A program made the translations under genes and the position numbers. Below, in pieces: positions 32,088-45,000 of a stretch of 64,000 nt of DNA. The notes under the pieces are model-generated. The model did not search any database. It saw only the letters and a program-made list of their open reading frames with translations, and was not told where the DNA came from. Source of the stretch: Smallanthus sonchifolius (taxonomy: Eukaryota; Streptophyta; Magnoliopsida; Asterales; Asteraceae); contig CM042032.1 of NCBI GenBank assembly GCA_023525975.1, positions 24,558,001 to 24,622,000 on the forward strand. The letters are read 5' to 3'. Numbering within the stretch: position 1 is the first letter of the stretch; every line of letters starts with the position of its first letter.

Positions 32088-32803
32088 AACTCCCCCTAGA
32101 CTGATGCTAACAAAACTCTCATACTGCTTTTGCTGCTGAAGCTTTTTCATGTTGCAGACTATCCTTTCTACCGCATAGCCTCTTGGGTCCTGGATGGGAT
32201 TGTTTAGAGGAAGCTCAGATAGAGTCTTTATGTCTTTGCTTGGCATTTTGAAGATGGCCTTGCTTGAACATATCATCTTCTGTCCTTTAACATCATTCAG
32301 GATAAACTTGTTGGTATCAGCCTTGAAGGACCAACTGGTGAATGGAGAATGGGATTGAAGAGGTTTGGCATCAATGATTACATCTTTACTAGTGTTGAAG
32401 TGATGTTTGATCACTAGCAAAAGATGTCTCCCACCTTCATTCTCTGGCTCATGGGCTTCACCCAACTCCAATATTCTTCTTAGATCTGAGTCTGGTAGTA
32501 GCAGTACCACATCAACAGATTTATAGATAGATCTTTTCAGTTCTTCCTTTCCCCTGAAAACTTCAAACCATTTATCTTGACTGTTATAGAACCAGACAAC
32601 TATTTCTCTTGAGTCTTCTGGGGTGATGGTAGGTTTGGTTTTCTTCTTGGAAGGCTGCGGATGAGGAGGAGCTGGGTGGAGGGATTTGGACTTTGTGGGA
32701 AGAGAGGAATGAGATCAAGGCTGGAGAGTGGAAGTAGGGTGGGAGGAGGAAGTAGTGGATGAGGGAGAAGGCTTGGGTTTCTTTGATTTGTGTTCAGCAG
32801 TTT
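32088..32803 (-). pseudogene. CoD-2 aORF, C-terminal part
   Basis: An open frame running left from the CoA-2 insertion site, with one TGA near 32717. It holds a Pro/Lys-rich segment, then VVWFYNSQDKWFEVFRGKEELK, PDSDLRRILELGEAHEPENE and the conserved aORF end domain: FTSWSFKADTNKFILND, FKMPSKDIKTLSELPLNNP. The spacing of the aromatic, 'F.MP..DI..L..LPL.NP' and downstream residues matches the CoC and CoA-2 aORF C-termini. The frame has no stop before the PPT and runs through it into the LTR, stopping only at 31995. Function unknown. Confidence 0.65.
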
Positions 32804-33240
32804 TGTAGGTCCTCATGGCACTTCTACAAATCGTTCTCGTGATAAGACGTGTCGTTAACTCGGAGTGCGGAATCCAACGAATCAATGATTGCATTCACAA
32901 AAGACAATAAAGACAATCGAGTAAATAAACTTCATGCTTGTATTCCAATTCACAATAGAGTTTACAGACTAGTTCTAATCGATTCTGATGTACGTTCAAT
33001 CTCTGTTATAAACTGACTCTGTAAACATCTATATATAGACTACTGACCTGCATTAGGCGAACTTAACAAGTTCGCCTCTAACAGACTAAGCGAACTTAAC
33101 AAGTTCGCCTCTGTTAGACTAGGCGAACTTAACAAGTTCACCTCTAGCAACTTGTATCAAAACACTTAGAACATTAAAACATAAAGACATAAAATCTAAA
33201 CTATTACAAAGCTTTTGTCATTACAAACTATGTCCTAATA
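32804..33240 (-). repeat. CoA-2 3' LTR
   Basis: 437 bp, TGTAGGTCCTCATGG...TGTCCTAATA on the + strand; the last dinucleotide is TA instead of CA, a point change against the 5' LTR. Palindromes start at 33055, 33088 and 33121, exactly 33 bp apart. The first lies 17 bp from the ATATATAG box (33031-33038). Confidence 0.95.
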
Positions 33241-33281
33241 GACTCCCCCTTGACAATAGCTTGATCTTCAGTCTTCTGTCT

Positions 33282-36200
33282 TCATGATGAGCTTTTCCAA
33301 TTATCCGGCAATCTGCTTCCTGCATGCACTCCATATCTTCTACATATCTCCAACACTCGCTTGTACTGCAATCCTTGTTCATTCAATTCATCAGTGAACA
33401 TGATTTCATTCTTTCTCAGTGTTCTCTGATCTTTCTTTGAAAAATTGATAAGATTCACTGCATCGTAGAAACATACAATGACCTTGTTCTCCTTGTCTTC
33501 AATCCTTGCTTCACCAGTATTAACATCAACATACCACCATTTCATATTCCAAAGGAAATCTTGAGGAATCTTCTTCAATGGTATCCTGTGTACAGCACGT
33601 ATTGGTCTGAATTTGTACTTCCAGGTCACTTTCCCAGTCTTGTGATCTATGGTCTTCACTCTCTTTCCTTTTTGAGGCTTTAGCCTTTCATACTTCCCCG
33701 AACCACCTTCTCTCTTGATCAGATTTGCAATCACATCAGCTAAACTAATATTTGATCTATTAATAAGTGGCATTGAAGATAGACCATTCATTTCACACCT
33801 TGGCAAGGTATTGAAATACTTGATCCTCGACTTTAAGTACTGAACACCATCAGATCTTTTAATAGAAAATAGTTTTATGTCATTGTCATAAAAACAGCTT
33901 ATGATTCTTCCTACACACCTCTCTTTAATCACATAGTTTTCTTTCTGAGCAGGTTGTGCTTGAGACATGGGTAGCACCTTCATCCAGCTATTAACAAGTT
34001 CTCTCCACTGTTCTCTTGTCATACCTGTATTTCTGTACATTACAGGTTCTTCATTCACCTTTGGAGACTTAGTGTTAGTAGCATTAGCTTCAGCATCTGT
34101 ATTGGATTGAATATTTTCTTCATCAGTATCAATCTTAGAATCAGCAGTATCTTCAGGCAGTGTGATGTCTTCAAATGAGTCCATAGAATCTGTTGCTCCT
34201 TCATAATTAAACTCAGGAATAACATCATCTTGGATGAAGTTATAAGGGACATTAAGACCATCACAGCCTTCATAAATTACTTTGTCTTGACTTTTCTCAA
34301 TCTCTATCTCCACTATCTCTCCTTCTTCTATTTCAGTATCTGACATATCATCTTATATGTCATTGAATAATTCATCTATGTCATCAAGACATGTTATCTT
34401 TTCAGCTTCTTCCTCCTCAGACTCAGCAAAGAACTCCAATAATAATATTTCTTCTTCATTAACTCCAGAAGTATCTTTGTTTCCACCAATTGATTGAGAT
34501 GTCGACTCCCCCTGAACTTTAGAAATAGGATCAACGTCAGCGTATTGACGATCACGCTCAATATTACCCGAAGGATCATTGTCTTCATCATCATGTCTTT
34601 GAATAGACTCAGTATGACATGCATCACGTATCCTTAACTCCCCCTGAGCGTCAAGACGCTCAACAAGCTTGGATACTAATGCCTGCATAGCAGCAATCAG
34701 CGTAGCTTGAGTCTGAATCACAAGCTGTCATTGAGTATCAGTAGATACAAGAGTATCCACCTGGGTTTGTAAGGTAAGCACTTGTGATTCAAGGAAAGTA
34801 ATCCTATCAGAATCAGAAGCTTAGAAGGACCAACTGACGATTGAGGAACGGAAGTACTGGGAGTAGGAATCACTGGAGGAACAGGAGTGAGAACAGAAGA
34901 TTGTTCTTTAGAGCTTGGAGGTGTGACAATCAAGGAAGCAACAAAAGTAGCATCCTCCACACCTTGAGAAGATTGGGCAGCAGCAATTGAAGCAGCCATA
35001 AGCTTTGGAGCTTTAGGATTCGGTTTAAAATCACTATCCGAACTCTCATCCACTAATGTTCTTTTACCAAGTACTGATCCGGAAGGAGGATCCCGAACAG
35101 ACTTACGTCATTGTCTTTTGGCTGTAGATTTAAGGCGTCCAGCATTAGCCAAAGGTATACGAGCCAATCGTTCATAATGACCTGAAGAGAAATCCCTAGA
35201 CTCATCAGAATCTGTATCTTCAGAAATAGGTAAGATTGTATCACTTGAGCTAGAACTCGACTCATTCTCTGTCACCACATTCCCTTCAGCTTCATGAATG
35301 GGCGAGTTCACAGCGTCATCAACAAAGTCATCCATATTCATTCCTAGATCTTGTTCATGTTCATGAACGACCTCTTCTAGAATAGGCTCATTAATAGTTA
35401 TATCAACCTGAGCTTGTGGAATTGGAACTTGTTCTTGAATAGGGATTTTTTGTTGTATGGGAACTTGTTGTTGTGGAATTTGTTGTTGTGGAATAGGTTG
35501 TTGTTGTTGTGGTTGTTGTTGTTGTTGTTGAACATTTTGACCTTGCCCTTGAGCTAACTCAGTAGGATGAAACCAGTTATCATTTGGTGGTTCAACATAA
35601 TCAGGGTTGATTAAGTGACCAAACAATGGAGCATTTACTGGAATCAATGCTTGATTCTGTTGTTTTCACTTTAGTGCAATCCGTAAAGATACGCTTAGAC
35701 ATCGGCGTCAAGGTTAATATTATCGGATGTTGTGGGAGATCAGGATGAATATGATTTAGCATCATCTGGATAAACCTTGGACACATCAATAATCCTTGAC
35801 CTTCAGTAGGTGTAATTTGCATAACCATCTCCTGATAGATATATCTTGCAAAATTAAAACGTTTGTTCAACGTCAAAGCTACCATTGCAGCTTGTAAAGC
35901 AGTTTTTAACCCATCAGTACCAGCTTTACGAGGAGAGAGACATTGAATAATCACACGCATGAAGTATCTCCATTCACCCACTAAACCACCTTTACGTGTC
36001 TGTGTATCATTTGGGCGTCCACGATAACCCATTCTTTGAAAGCATCCCATGATCAAATGATTAGGATAAGATATAGGATCTTCAGCAACACCACCTAATG
36101 CAAGAGCAGCACGAATAGTGTCTTCAGATATAGCAATCACAGTATTGTTGAAAGTGGCACGAAGAACGTGAGGTTCTACGTCAGTATCTGAATGTACGGT

Positions 36201-36371
36201 GTCCCAAAACTGTTGAATATACACCAGACTGATGTATGGATCAGCAGATAAGGCAACACGTAGTCGTGAGCGATTCAGAAATCCTATAATCCCTTGAAAG
36301 TGTATGGCCTCTGACATGTTAGGATCTAACAATGACACCTGGTTATGCTTGTATTCGACACGAAGAGCCAT
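33282..36371 (-). pseudogene. CoA-2 aORF: third ORF after pol, broken
   Basis: The start is ATG at 36371 (MALRVEYKHNQVSLLDPNM). The N-terminal domain has YIQQFWDTVHSDTDVEPHVLRA, CFQRMGYRGRPND, EWRYFMRVIIQCLSPRKAGTD and CPRFIQMMLNHIHPDLPQ, matching the CoC aORF. A Gln/Pro-rich linker and Ser/Asp-rich segments follow. The last part (34346-33282) is one open 354-codon stretch with RSDGVQYLKSRIKYFNTLPRC, SSMPLINRSN, FLWNMKWWYVDVNTGEARIE and DAVNLINFSKKDQRTLRKNE, the conserved end domain. Breaks: frameshift near 35670, TGA at 35108, frameshift near 34825, stop at 34353. It ends about 30 nt before the PPT. No signal peptide or membrane segment seen. Function unknown. Confidence 0.75.
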
Positions 36372-36514
36372 CTGAAAAATATTTGGACAACAAACACGTA
36401 TTAGACAAATAACAAAACACAAATAATATGAAAAACAAACTTAAAAAAAAAAATTTGACAAAAAAAAAAAATTTCAAACACAAAAAAAAATTTCACAAGT
36501 CCAAAACTCCTCTG

Positions 36515-37115
36515 ACCCCTAGGCGAACTTAATAAGTTCGCTTAGTGTTTCAAGAGGCGAACTTATTAAGTTCGTCTGGACAAGTTCGCTTGAACAAGTT
36601 CGCCTGAACTGTCTGTCGATTCAAATTCAACCCAGAAATCAAAACTCTTCAATCTGTGATAAAATCTTGAAATAAGCATTGTAAAACACTCGATTAGCAT
36701 TACTAAGTCATTATTAATGAGCAATTTCACGATTGAAAACTTGAATATCCTCAATTTGGGCAAAAACAGTCACGTAATGAAGCCGGAACAAAAAAACTCG
36801 ATTTTCTCTCAATTAACGGACAAAAATTGATGAAATTACCTTGGTTGGATTCGCAATCCAATTTCGATTTAGAATGAATCGATTAACAACCACTGAATTT
36901 GAAATTTCAAAAATTTTTGAACAAGTTCGCTTTAAACTGGGAAGATGATGAAATAGATAAGTTCGCCCGGATAAACCCTTATTCAGATTAAGTTCGCTTA
37001 ATTAGGAGAACTTGTTAAGTTCGCTTAACAAGCCCTAGGCGAACATAATAAGTTCGCTTCGCCAATTTTAGGAGAACATATTAAGTTCGCTTCACCAGAA
37101 GGAGGCGAACTTAAT
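36515..37115 (-). repeat. GCGAACTT palindromes in front of the CoA-2 aORF
   Basis: Full units near 36522-36544 and 36555-36575 and half-sites at 36590-36605; further units near 36998-37024, 37036-37060 and 37069-37092 with one changed arm (AGGAGAAC or AGGCGAACATA). Same motif as the CoA LTR and gag leader. Confidence 0.85.
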
Positions 37116-37673
37116 GTTCTTCAACATTTGCCTTGATCAAAATTTTTACCAACTTTCAATCCGTCACGTCTTGAACTTCCATCAGCAGCATGTGTTTGAT
37201 CCAATCCCGAACAATTTAATAAAAGATTAAAATTTTCATGGAAAATAAAAAACAAAATCTTTTTGAATTTTATCTATACAAACGGAATCACATATTTTTG
37301 GATTTTTATCTGTACAAACGGAAACACATATTTTTGGATTTTTATCTGTATAAACTGAAATCACATATTTTTGAATGAACATAATGAGTAAGAAGTATCA
37401 GTATCCAAGTAATTCATCACAGATTTTATCAATAACCAAGGGTAACCTAAGATATGAACCAATCCAACTCATCTTGTACGCTATGTATCTTTTTTAGTAT
37501 TTATAAATCAATCAATTTGAATAATATTTGAAATGATACGCGATAAATTTCAAAGTAAATGAGATCAGGTTATGAAATGCTCTTTTATTTATACCGAATT
37601 TGAAATATAAAGCATGAATTCTTAAATTTGTCAATATTATATGATTTGAAACTATAAGCGTTTATTCTCCAAA

Positions 37674-37724
37674 TTCATGTGATTTAGTACCATTTTGATG
37701 AAAAACATCGTGTACCCCACATAT
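37674..37724 (-). promoter_or_regulatory. Conserved spacer block shared with CoC
   Basis: TTCATGTGATT, GTACCATTT, 14 nt and GTGTACCCCACATAT on +. It lies 1.34 kb upstream of the aORF start, against 1.24 kb for the copy in CoC (13491-13544). Such conservation between different families in otherwise unalignable spacer suggests function. Confidence 0.65.
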
Positions 37725-38626
37725 ATGCCAAACATAAATATAATTTGCACTATCTTCAAGACATATACAGTTTATGTTAAGATTAGATCAATTTCCAAGA
37801 TGATATTATCTCATTTAGCACAAGAATAGAAGCAGATCCCAAAGGATATAAGAATCATGATGATTCAGAATCAGAAGATTCTAATGAATTGGCTGTATAA
37901 TGAGAATCAACAGATTCAGGTATGAGGATCCAACTATTATCTGGACAAATTTCAATGGAGTCAGACTAGATGATGTATCTAACTGATCCAAGGGCGAATA
38001 TATGTTTTAACAGATTTTGAAAGCATATATTAGTTCAACAAAACATTGCATTTTTTTCGAGGCATGGGCAGTAATATGAACTGAAATAGATTTGTGCTAA
38101 AGTTATAATTCGATATTGGTCTCATGAAATTCTTTAAAACCATATATTCTTTATCTGATAATGATCTTTTACACACACACTCAGGCATATAATGGATTCA
38201 AATCACAGATGTAACCATATCATATTTAATTTTCACACTACTATTAGTTTCAAAACGCTTTTACTCTATTGATAATTTAAGTTTCAAAACTCATACACAA
38301 TTTTGAAAACAATTTTTCAAGATTAGAGCATGCACAACACTATCATTTCCCATTAATGCAGACTTTGAAATTTAGATCAAATCAACTCAGTTTAATCAAT
38401 CATATATCAAAGGTTTACTAAGGTCGTGTGAAATGAACTAATCACTGATGTACTATCATTTCTTCTCTAACTTCAAATGATGTCAAATTTTATATTTTTC
38501 AATTTGTTTTGACTTTTTATAAATTAAGAACTTTTTGACTGAAAATTTAAAATGCAGAAATGTATTAAAGCAATAAAAGAAATTAAAAACAAAATTTTCC
38601 ATGAAAATCTGATTTTGAAAAAACTT

Positions 38627-41600
38627 TTATTCGGGATTGATCATACCTATCATTTTGATTAGAAATTCAAACCTGGTACGATCAAATGCCTTGGTAAATA
38701 AATCAGCAAAATTATCATCAGTGTGAACCTTTACCAGCTCAATCAACCTTTTCTCTGCACAATCATGAATGAAATGATATCTAATCTCAATGTGCTTTGT
38801 TTTACTATGCTTAACATGATTATTAGTATAGACATTGTAGCATTATTATCAATAAGCATAGGGGTTCCTATGAAATTCAAACTGTAATCTCTTAATTGCT
38901 GTTGTATCCACAGGATCTGTGAACAACAACTTGCAGCAACGATGTATTCTGCTTCGCATTTAGAAATTGAGACTGTGCTTTGCTTTTTGCATTGCCAGGA
39001 AACAAGTAAATTACCCAAGAACTGGCAACCACCTGTTGTAGATTTCCTGTCCAAACAACAACCACCAAAATCAGAATCAGTATAAGCATTGAAATCAAAG
39101 TTAGAACCATGTGGATACCATAGTCCCAATCTTTGTTTTCCTTTCAAATAACGAAACATTCTTTTTACAGCTATTAAGTGAGATTCTTTTGGTTTTGCCT
39201 GGAATCTGGAACAGATGCACACAACGAACATTATATCTGGCCTTGAAGCGGTTAAGTACATGAGAGATCCAATCATTGCTCTGTAAAGTCGACAATCCAC
39301 ATCTTTTCCATCCGGGTCAGAATTCAGCTTATGATTGACCAGAACAGGAGTATCATATGGGGTACAGTCCTCCATCTTGAACCGGCTCAAGATGTCTTTG
39401 ACATACTTGGACTGATGAATAAAGAAACCATCTTCCTTTTGATTTACTTTTAAACCTAAGAAAAACGATAACTCTCCCATAACTGACATTTCAAACTTCG
39501 ACTTCATTACACTCTCAAAATCTTTGCATAACCCTTCATTTGTTGAGCCAAAAATAATATCGTCCACATATATCTGCACCAGTAGGTAATCTCCCCCTGA
39601 TTTCTTTATGAATAAGGTCGAGTCAATCTTGCCAAGAACAAAATCTCTTTACAAAAGATGTGTGGACAACGTTTCATACCACGCTCGAGGAGCCTGATGA
39701 AGACCATAGAGGGCCTTATCAAGCTTGAAAACCATATTCGGATGAAGTGGATCTTCAAACCCTGGCGGCTGGCAAACATAAACCTCCTCCTTGACCTTAC
39801 CATAAAAAAACGCACTTTTCACATCCAATTGAAACACCGTAAAACCTTTATAAGAAGCAAAAGCTAGAAACAGCCGTATCGCTTCAAGCCTTGCAACAAG
39901 CGCATAAACCTCGGTGTAATCAATTTCCTCTTGTTGATTGAATCTCTGGACAACTAATCTTGCCTTGTTTCTTTCCACGACACCTCGATCGTCTTTCTTA
40001 CATCTAAACACCCATTTAGTACCAATCGGATATACCCCCTTCAGAAGATCTACAAGATTCAAAACCTTAAGTTTGTCAAACTGAGCAAGTTCTTCTTGCA
40101 TAGCCTCTATCCAATTGTTATCATTTAAAGCTATTTCAACATTCTTAGGTTCGACCTGAGAAATAAAACATGAATGTGAGCAATAATCAAGAACACCAGA
40201 ATCTTTAATACATGTATACAAACAAGCATTGTCAACAAGAGAACGTGTTTTTACTCCATCCTGCAAATTTCCGATTATATTCGTCACTGGATGATCTTTG
40301 AGTTCCTTGATGGAAGCGACCCCAGGAACCTGTAACACTTCAACACGAGTTGTATCAGATTGATAAGATAAACCATGATTAATTGGAATTTCCGAGTCTA
40401 AATTTGTAGGAATCTCCCCCGAATCCTGTGTCAAAGGTTCAGTAGAAGAATCTTGAAAAATAGCATTGTCTTCCTCACTCTCTGAATCTTATGGTCCCGA
40501 ACAAGAAGCAACATTAGGATCGGGAGAAGAAGTAGATGGAACCGATGAATGTGGAACTGTATTTGGTAGAAATCCATTGTGCTGTGAATCCTAACATGAA
40601 TCATAGAAAACAACAGCTTCATCAGGAGAAATATCAGAAGGTAAATGAAAAGACTTGAATAAGGTTTCATAATCAAATGCCCAATCTGGTCCAATCGCCA
40701 TTTGAGGTAAAGATCAATTTGAACAGTCAATATGGAACCATTCTTCAACTTGGCGCGTCTCTTTGTTAAAAACCCTTTTGGTAGTCGAATTAGCAACATA
40801 CCCCAGAAAAATCCCTTCAATAGCCTTAGCACTAAATTTTGTTGGGACATCTCGAACTTTCAACAGGGTGCAAGGATTACCAAAAGGTAGTAAATAATCC
40901 AGATTCGGCTTTCGATTATTCAGCAACTCGTAGCAAGTCTTGTTGTGTCGCTTGACGGTCAAGACCCTGTTCAAAACGTGACATGCAGTATTCACAGCTT
41001 CAGCCCAAAAAGTAACTGGAAGCTTAGATTCTGCAAGCATCGTGCGTGCCGTTTCAACCAACGTCCTTTTCTTTCGTTCAGCAACACCGTTTTGTTGAGG
41101 AACATATGGCGCACTGAATTCATGATGAATCCCTTTTTGGAGAGACAGAATAAGCCCATCTTGCTAATCTTAAACTCGCTGCCATTGTCACTCCTAATTC
41201 TTTTGACCTTCAGATTGAACAAATTCTCTAAACCCAGGATTAAGTATTGTACCAATTCAGTGGTTTCAGCCTTAGAAGAAAGAAACTTAACCCATGAAAA
41301 TCTAGAGAAATCATCCGTTACTACCAAACAATACGATTTTCCACCAATGCTCCTGATACTAATCGGACCGAACAAATCCATATGCAGCAGCTCCAAAGGA
41401 GTTACGATAGAATTATTTGATTTAGATTTGTGTGATTTCTTCCGTTGTTTCCCCTTCTTACAAGAAATACAATCATCAGGAACTGAGAATTTCATCTTCG
41501 GAATACCAAGAACCAGATCATTCTTAACAATATAGTTCATCTTCCGATAGTTGATGTGAGCTAGCTTTCTGTGCCACAAAATAGAATTTGATTCCGACGC

Positions 41601-41990
41601 CTTGGAGAGTAAACATGTAGGAATTGAATCCGTTGTAGTAGCGACACTCATGTCAAGGACATACGTGTCATTTTTCCTCAGGGCCTTCATGAGAATCCAT
41701 TCGTCAGGATTAACAAATCCAGGTTTCAGGATATAACACTCAGCATCATTGAAATGGAACGAAAACTTCTTGTCACAAACTTGTGATACACTCAAAAGAT
41801 TGTGTTCCAGCTGCTCCACGTAATTCACCTTCTCAAATTTGACTTTATCATTCTTTAAAGTTCCCTGTCCAGTTATGTACCCGCCTTTATTCCCCGCAAA
41901 AGCGACATAACCTCCATCAATATTTTTAACATCTTCAAGCAATATAATATTCCCTGTCATATGTCGAGAACAACCACTATCCACATACCA
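38627..41990 (-). pseudogene. pol: CoA-2 pol: protease, integrase, RT, RNase H
   Basis: The protease is VDSGCSRHMTGN at about 41984. Integrase: LWHRKLAHINYRK...CISCKKGKQRKKS zinc region; core with HMDLFGPIS, RSDNGSEF and PQQNGVAER. The RT has KWVFRCKKDDRG, ALYGLHQAPRAWYE and YVDDIIFGS. RNase H has AYTDSDFGG and KCEAEYIVA, and ends MIGMINPE with TAA at 38627-38629. Breaks: frameshift near 41130, stops near 40710, 40590, 40490 and 39655, and a frameshift near 38840. Marker residues such as TASRPDIMF agree with Sireviruses. It is preceded by gag in another frame. Confidence 0.9.
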
Positions 41991-42038
41991 TGTATTGTTG
42001 ATAGTCCTCCTTGGTTTTCCCTATATAAACAACGAAAA

Positions 42039-45000
42039 TCAGTTAGAAATAGGAACCCAAGCCATTGTGGTCTTGGGTCGTCCAGATTGATCAAAATAAA
42101 CAACTTCTAGTAATTCACAATCAATGTTATCATTAACTTTTGGAATAGAAGTTTTACCAACAGACTTTTTCAAAGGAGACAATTTTTGAGTATTTTGAAA
42201 AACATTATTTGGTATTTTATTATCAGATTTAGATGTTTCCAAAATTTTCTTCAATTTTCTGTTTCGTCTTCTCCTTTGTGTTCTAGACAATTTCAATTCA
42301 AATTGAGAATCCTTTGAAATTCCAACATGAGGAATCTCAAGTTTCTCTTGACACACAAATGATTTAGAGTTCAATTTATCCTGCTGTTTAAATCCAAATG
42401 ATTTAACAAAAGATCTACATGACATATTCTGCTCCAAACTAAATGATGACTTTCCCTCATCTGATCTTTTTAGAATCTTCACCACTTTTGGTTGTGAAGG
42501 AACAGTCTTCAATTTGCCCTTGTTCTTATAAGGATAATTGATCAGAATGTGACCAGCTTCGTTGCAATGAAAGCAAACTCTTCTCTCTTTAAAAGTTCTA
42601 AAGTAAGAAGAATTCTTTGAATTTGAGGAGCCATCAGAGGAATAAGCTTCTGAAGATTGTCCAGAACATTTTACTGTCTTCTTTGGAACATAAACCTGTG
42701 TAGGCACCTTCGATGAATGCACCTTTTGATGACAAGCAGTGATAAACCCACTTGACTGTAAAATTGGGGAGAGCTTAGGTGTAACAATTTTCACCTCATC
42801 AGGTTCAGTCAGAATGCATCTATCATGGGTAACAACTTTTGCAACAGTTGGTTCATCAAATTTCACCTCTTTCGGAATACCTTCCACCTTCTTCTCATTA
42901 AATTCCTCATCCTCAGAATCATATTCATACACCATATCCTCACCAGTTACCGGGTTCACTTTCAATACTGTTTTTGGATCTAAATCCTCTTCATATATAA
43001 TTTTAGGTTACATAATTTGCATTAAATGGTGGAGGAACAAATCCAATCCCAGCAACCCTCTTAGTAGGATCAGCATTTGAATTAAAATAGTCCAAAACAA
43101 CAGAAGAATTTGTAAAATTTTCCAACTTTCTATGAAGTTTGACCACCTCAGACTCTTTGTCATAAATTTCCTTATTCTTTTGAACAATAACTTAAGTTCG
43201 TTTTTCTATTTCAACATAAGCCATATCCAGATGATAAGCTTGTTCTTTATATTTCAACCCCGGAGAATTTAAGTCTCTTTTCAAAGACTCAATTCTATCG
43301 ATGCACAATTTATCATTATCTTTCAGTTTCTGATTAACAGAATGCATCGATTTCATATCACAAATTAAGTTTGTGTTATCATCCATGACCTTTCGCAATT
43401 TATCTTTAACAGTAATGCAATTAGAACAATAAATATGATAAACAGAGTCTTTTACCTTTGACGGATCCGACATGTCTGCCATGAAAACTTTGGCAATGGG
43501 AATATTCTCTGAATCAGCACCATCTGAAGCATTTTATGTTAAAACAATATCATCTTCAGCAACCTGATGCAACATCAGAATCAATATTCTGCTCTTGTTC
43601 TACCTCTTCATCAATAACCTGCACACTTTTACCATCACTCGAACCATCACTTGAACTCTCACTTGAACCATCACATGAACCATCACTTGTAGCATCATCA
43701 TCAGCCACCTCTTCTGATTTGTCAGAATGAATTTCTGCTACAAAGGCTTGACTTACAGCACCCACTAAATCTTCCAAATGAATACCCCAGTCATAGTTCT
43801 CATCATTTTGTGCAACCAATGCTGATGATGCAGATGCATGATTTGAATTTCCAGATGGACCATGTGATTGATTATGATTGTTCTGAAAATTATTTTGCTT
43901 ATTCTGAGAATCAAACTCTACCTTTCGCTTCACACACTCTTTAGCAAAGTGACCATACTCTTGACAGTTATAGCAACGCACTTTGGTTTTATCAAAACCC
44001 ATGCGTGATCGACTATTTGAGCCAATATACTTTCTGCCAGTTTTATTCAAGAAATCTTTTGCTTGACGCATCAACATGGCCATATTCCATTGGATGTTCA
44101 TTTCTTCCAGATCAACAGGGTCAATCTGTCTGAAATCTTCTTCAATAACCTTAGGATCATGAATTTTCCCTCCAACAAAATTCTCATATGAAGCCATGAA
44201 TGAGGAAAACATAGCTAGATAATCATCAGCAACCTTTTAATTTATATGAGATCTAGAAGATGTAGAAGCTGTTGTCGCAGAAAAACCAGAATGACTAGAA
44301 TGACCAGAATGAATAGGAACTCCAGAACACAGATCATTAGAAGAATCTTGAGCGTCTCCAGAAAAGAATGCAACTCCAGTACCAGTTTTACTAGTAGTCT
44401 TGGCAAAATACATTGAAGGATCCTGGATATGCTCCATGTTAGTCTCCTTCTTCTTCTTCATATTCAGGTCATGCGATTGAATCTTCCCAAGAACTTCTTC
44501 AAGAGACATGGTTTTGTACTTGATATTTTCTTTGATCAAAACCGTGTACACATCAAATTTTGATGGTAATGCCTCCAAGAACTTATCATTAATTTCTTCA
44601 GTTTCATACACCACAGACGCACTCGACAGTTCACTAAGCAGATGATAAAATATGGTAGCAAGATCATCCAAGGATTCATTTTGAAAATGTTTGAAGACCA
44701 AGAATTGCTTCTTCAATAGCTCTTTTCTACTCTTCTTTACATCCAAACTGCCTTCACATCTTTTCTGTAATGCTTCCCACAGTTGTTGAGAAGATTTGAA
44801 TTGTTTGAAACTATGATATATTTCCTTCGGAAGAGACATTGAAATACTTGCCATCGCTTTCTTTTCCCTATCAAACAGCACCTTTTCTTCATTTGTTAAC
44901 GCAGACACCGGCTTTGGAACATTATCCTGTCCCATCCATGAATAAGTCGGATGCGTATAACCTTCTAAAATAGGAATCCAGAGACTGGTGTCGGTAAAAG

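Larger units (their letters stand above)
36372..38626 (-). other. CoA-2 non-coding spacer between pol and aORF
   Basis: 2.25 kb without an ORF. In the sense direction it holds short motifs shared with CoC (38337-38349 and 38230-38242), the shared block (37674-37724), three repeats of a 'GAATCACATATTTTTGGATTTTTATCTGTA' type segment (about 37267-37375), then a palindrome-rich stretch (37110-36930 and 36610-36515) and A-rich runs next to the aORF start. Confidence 0.75.
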
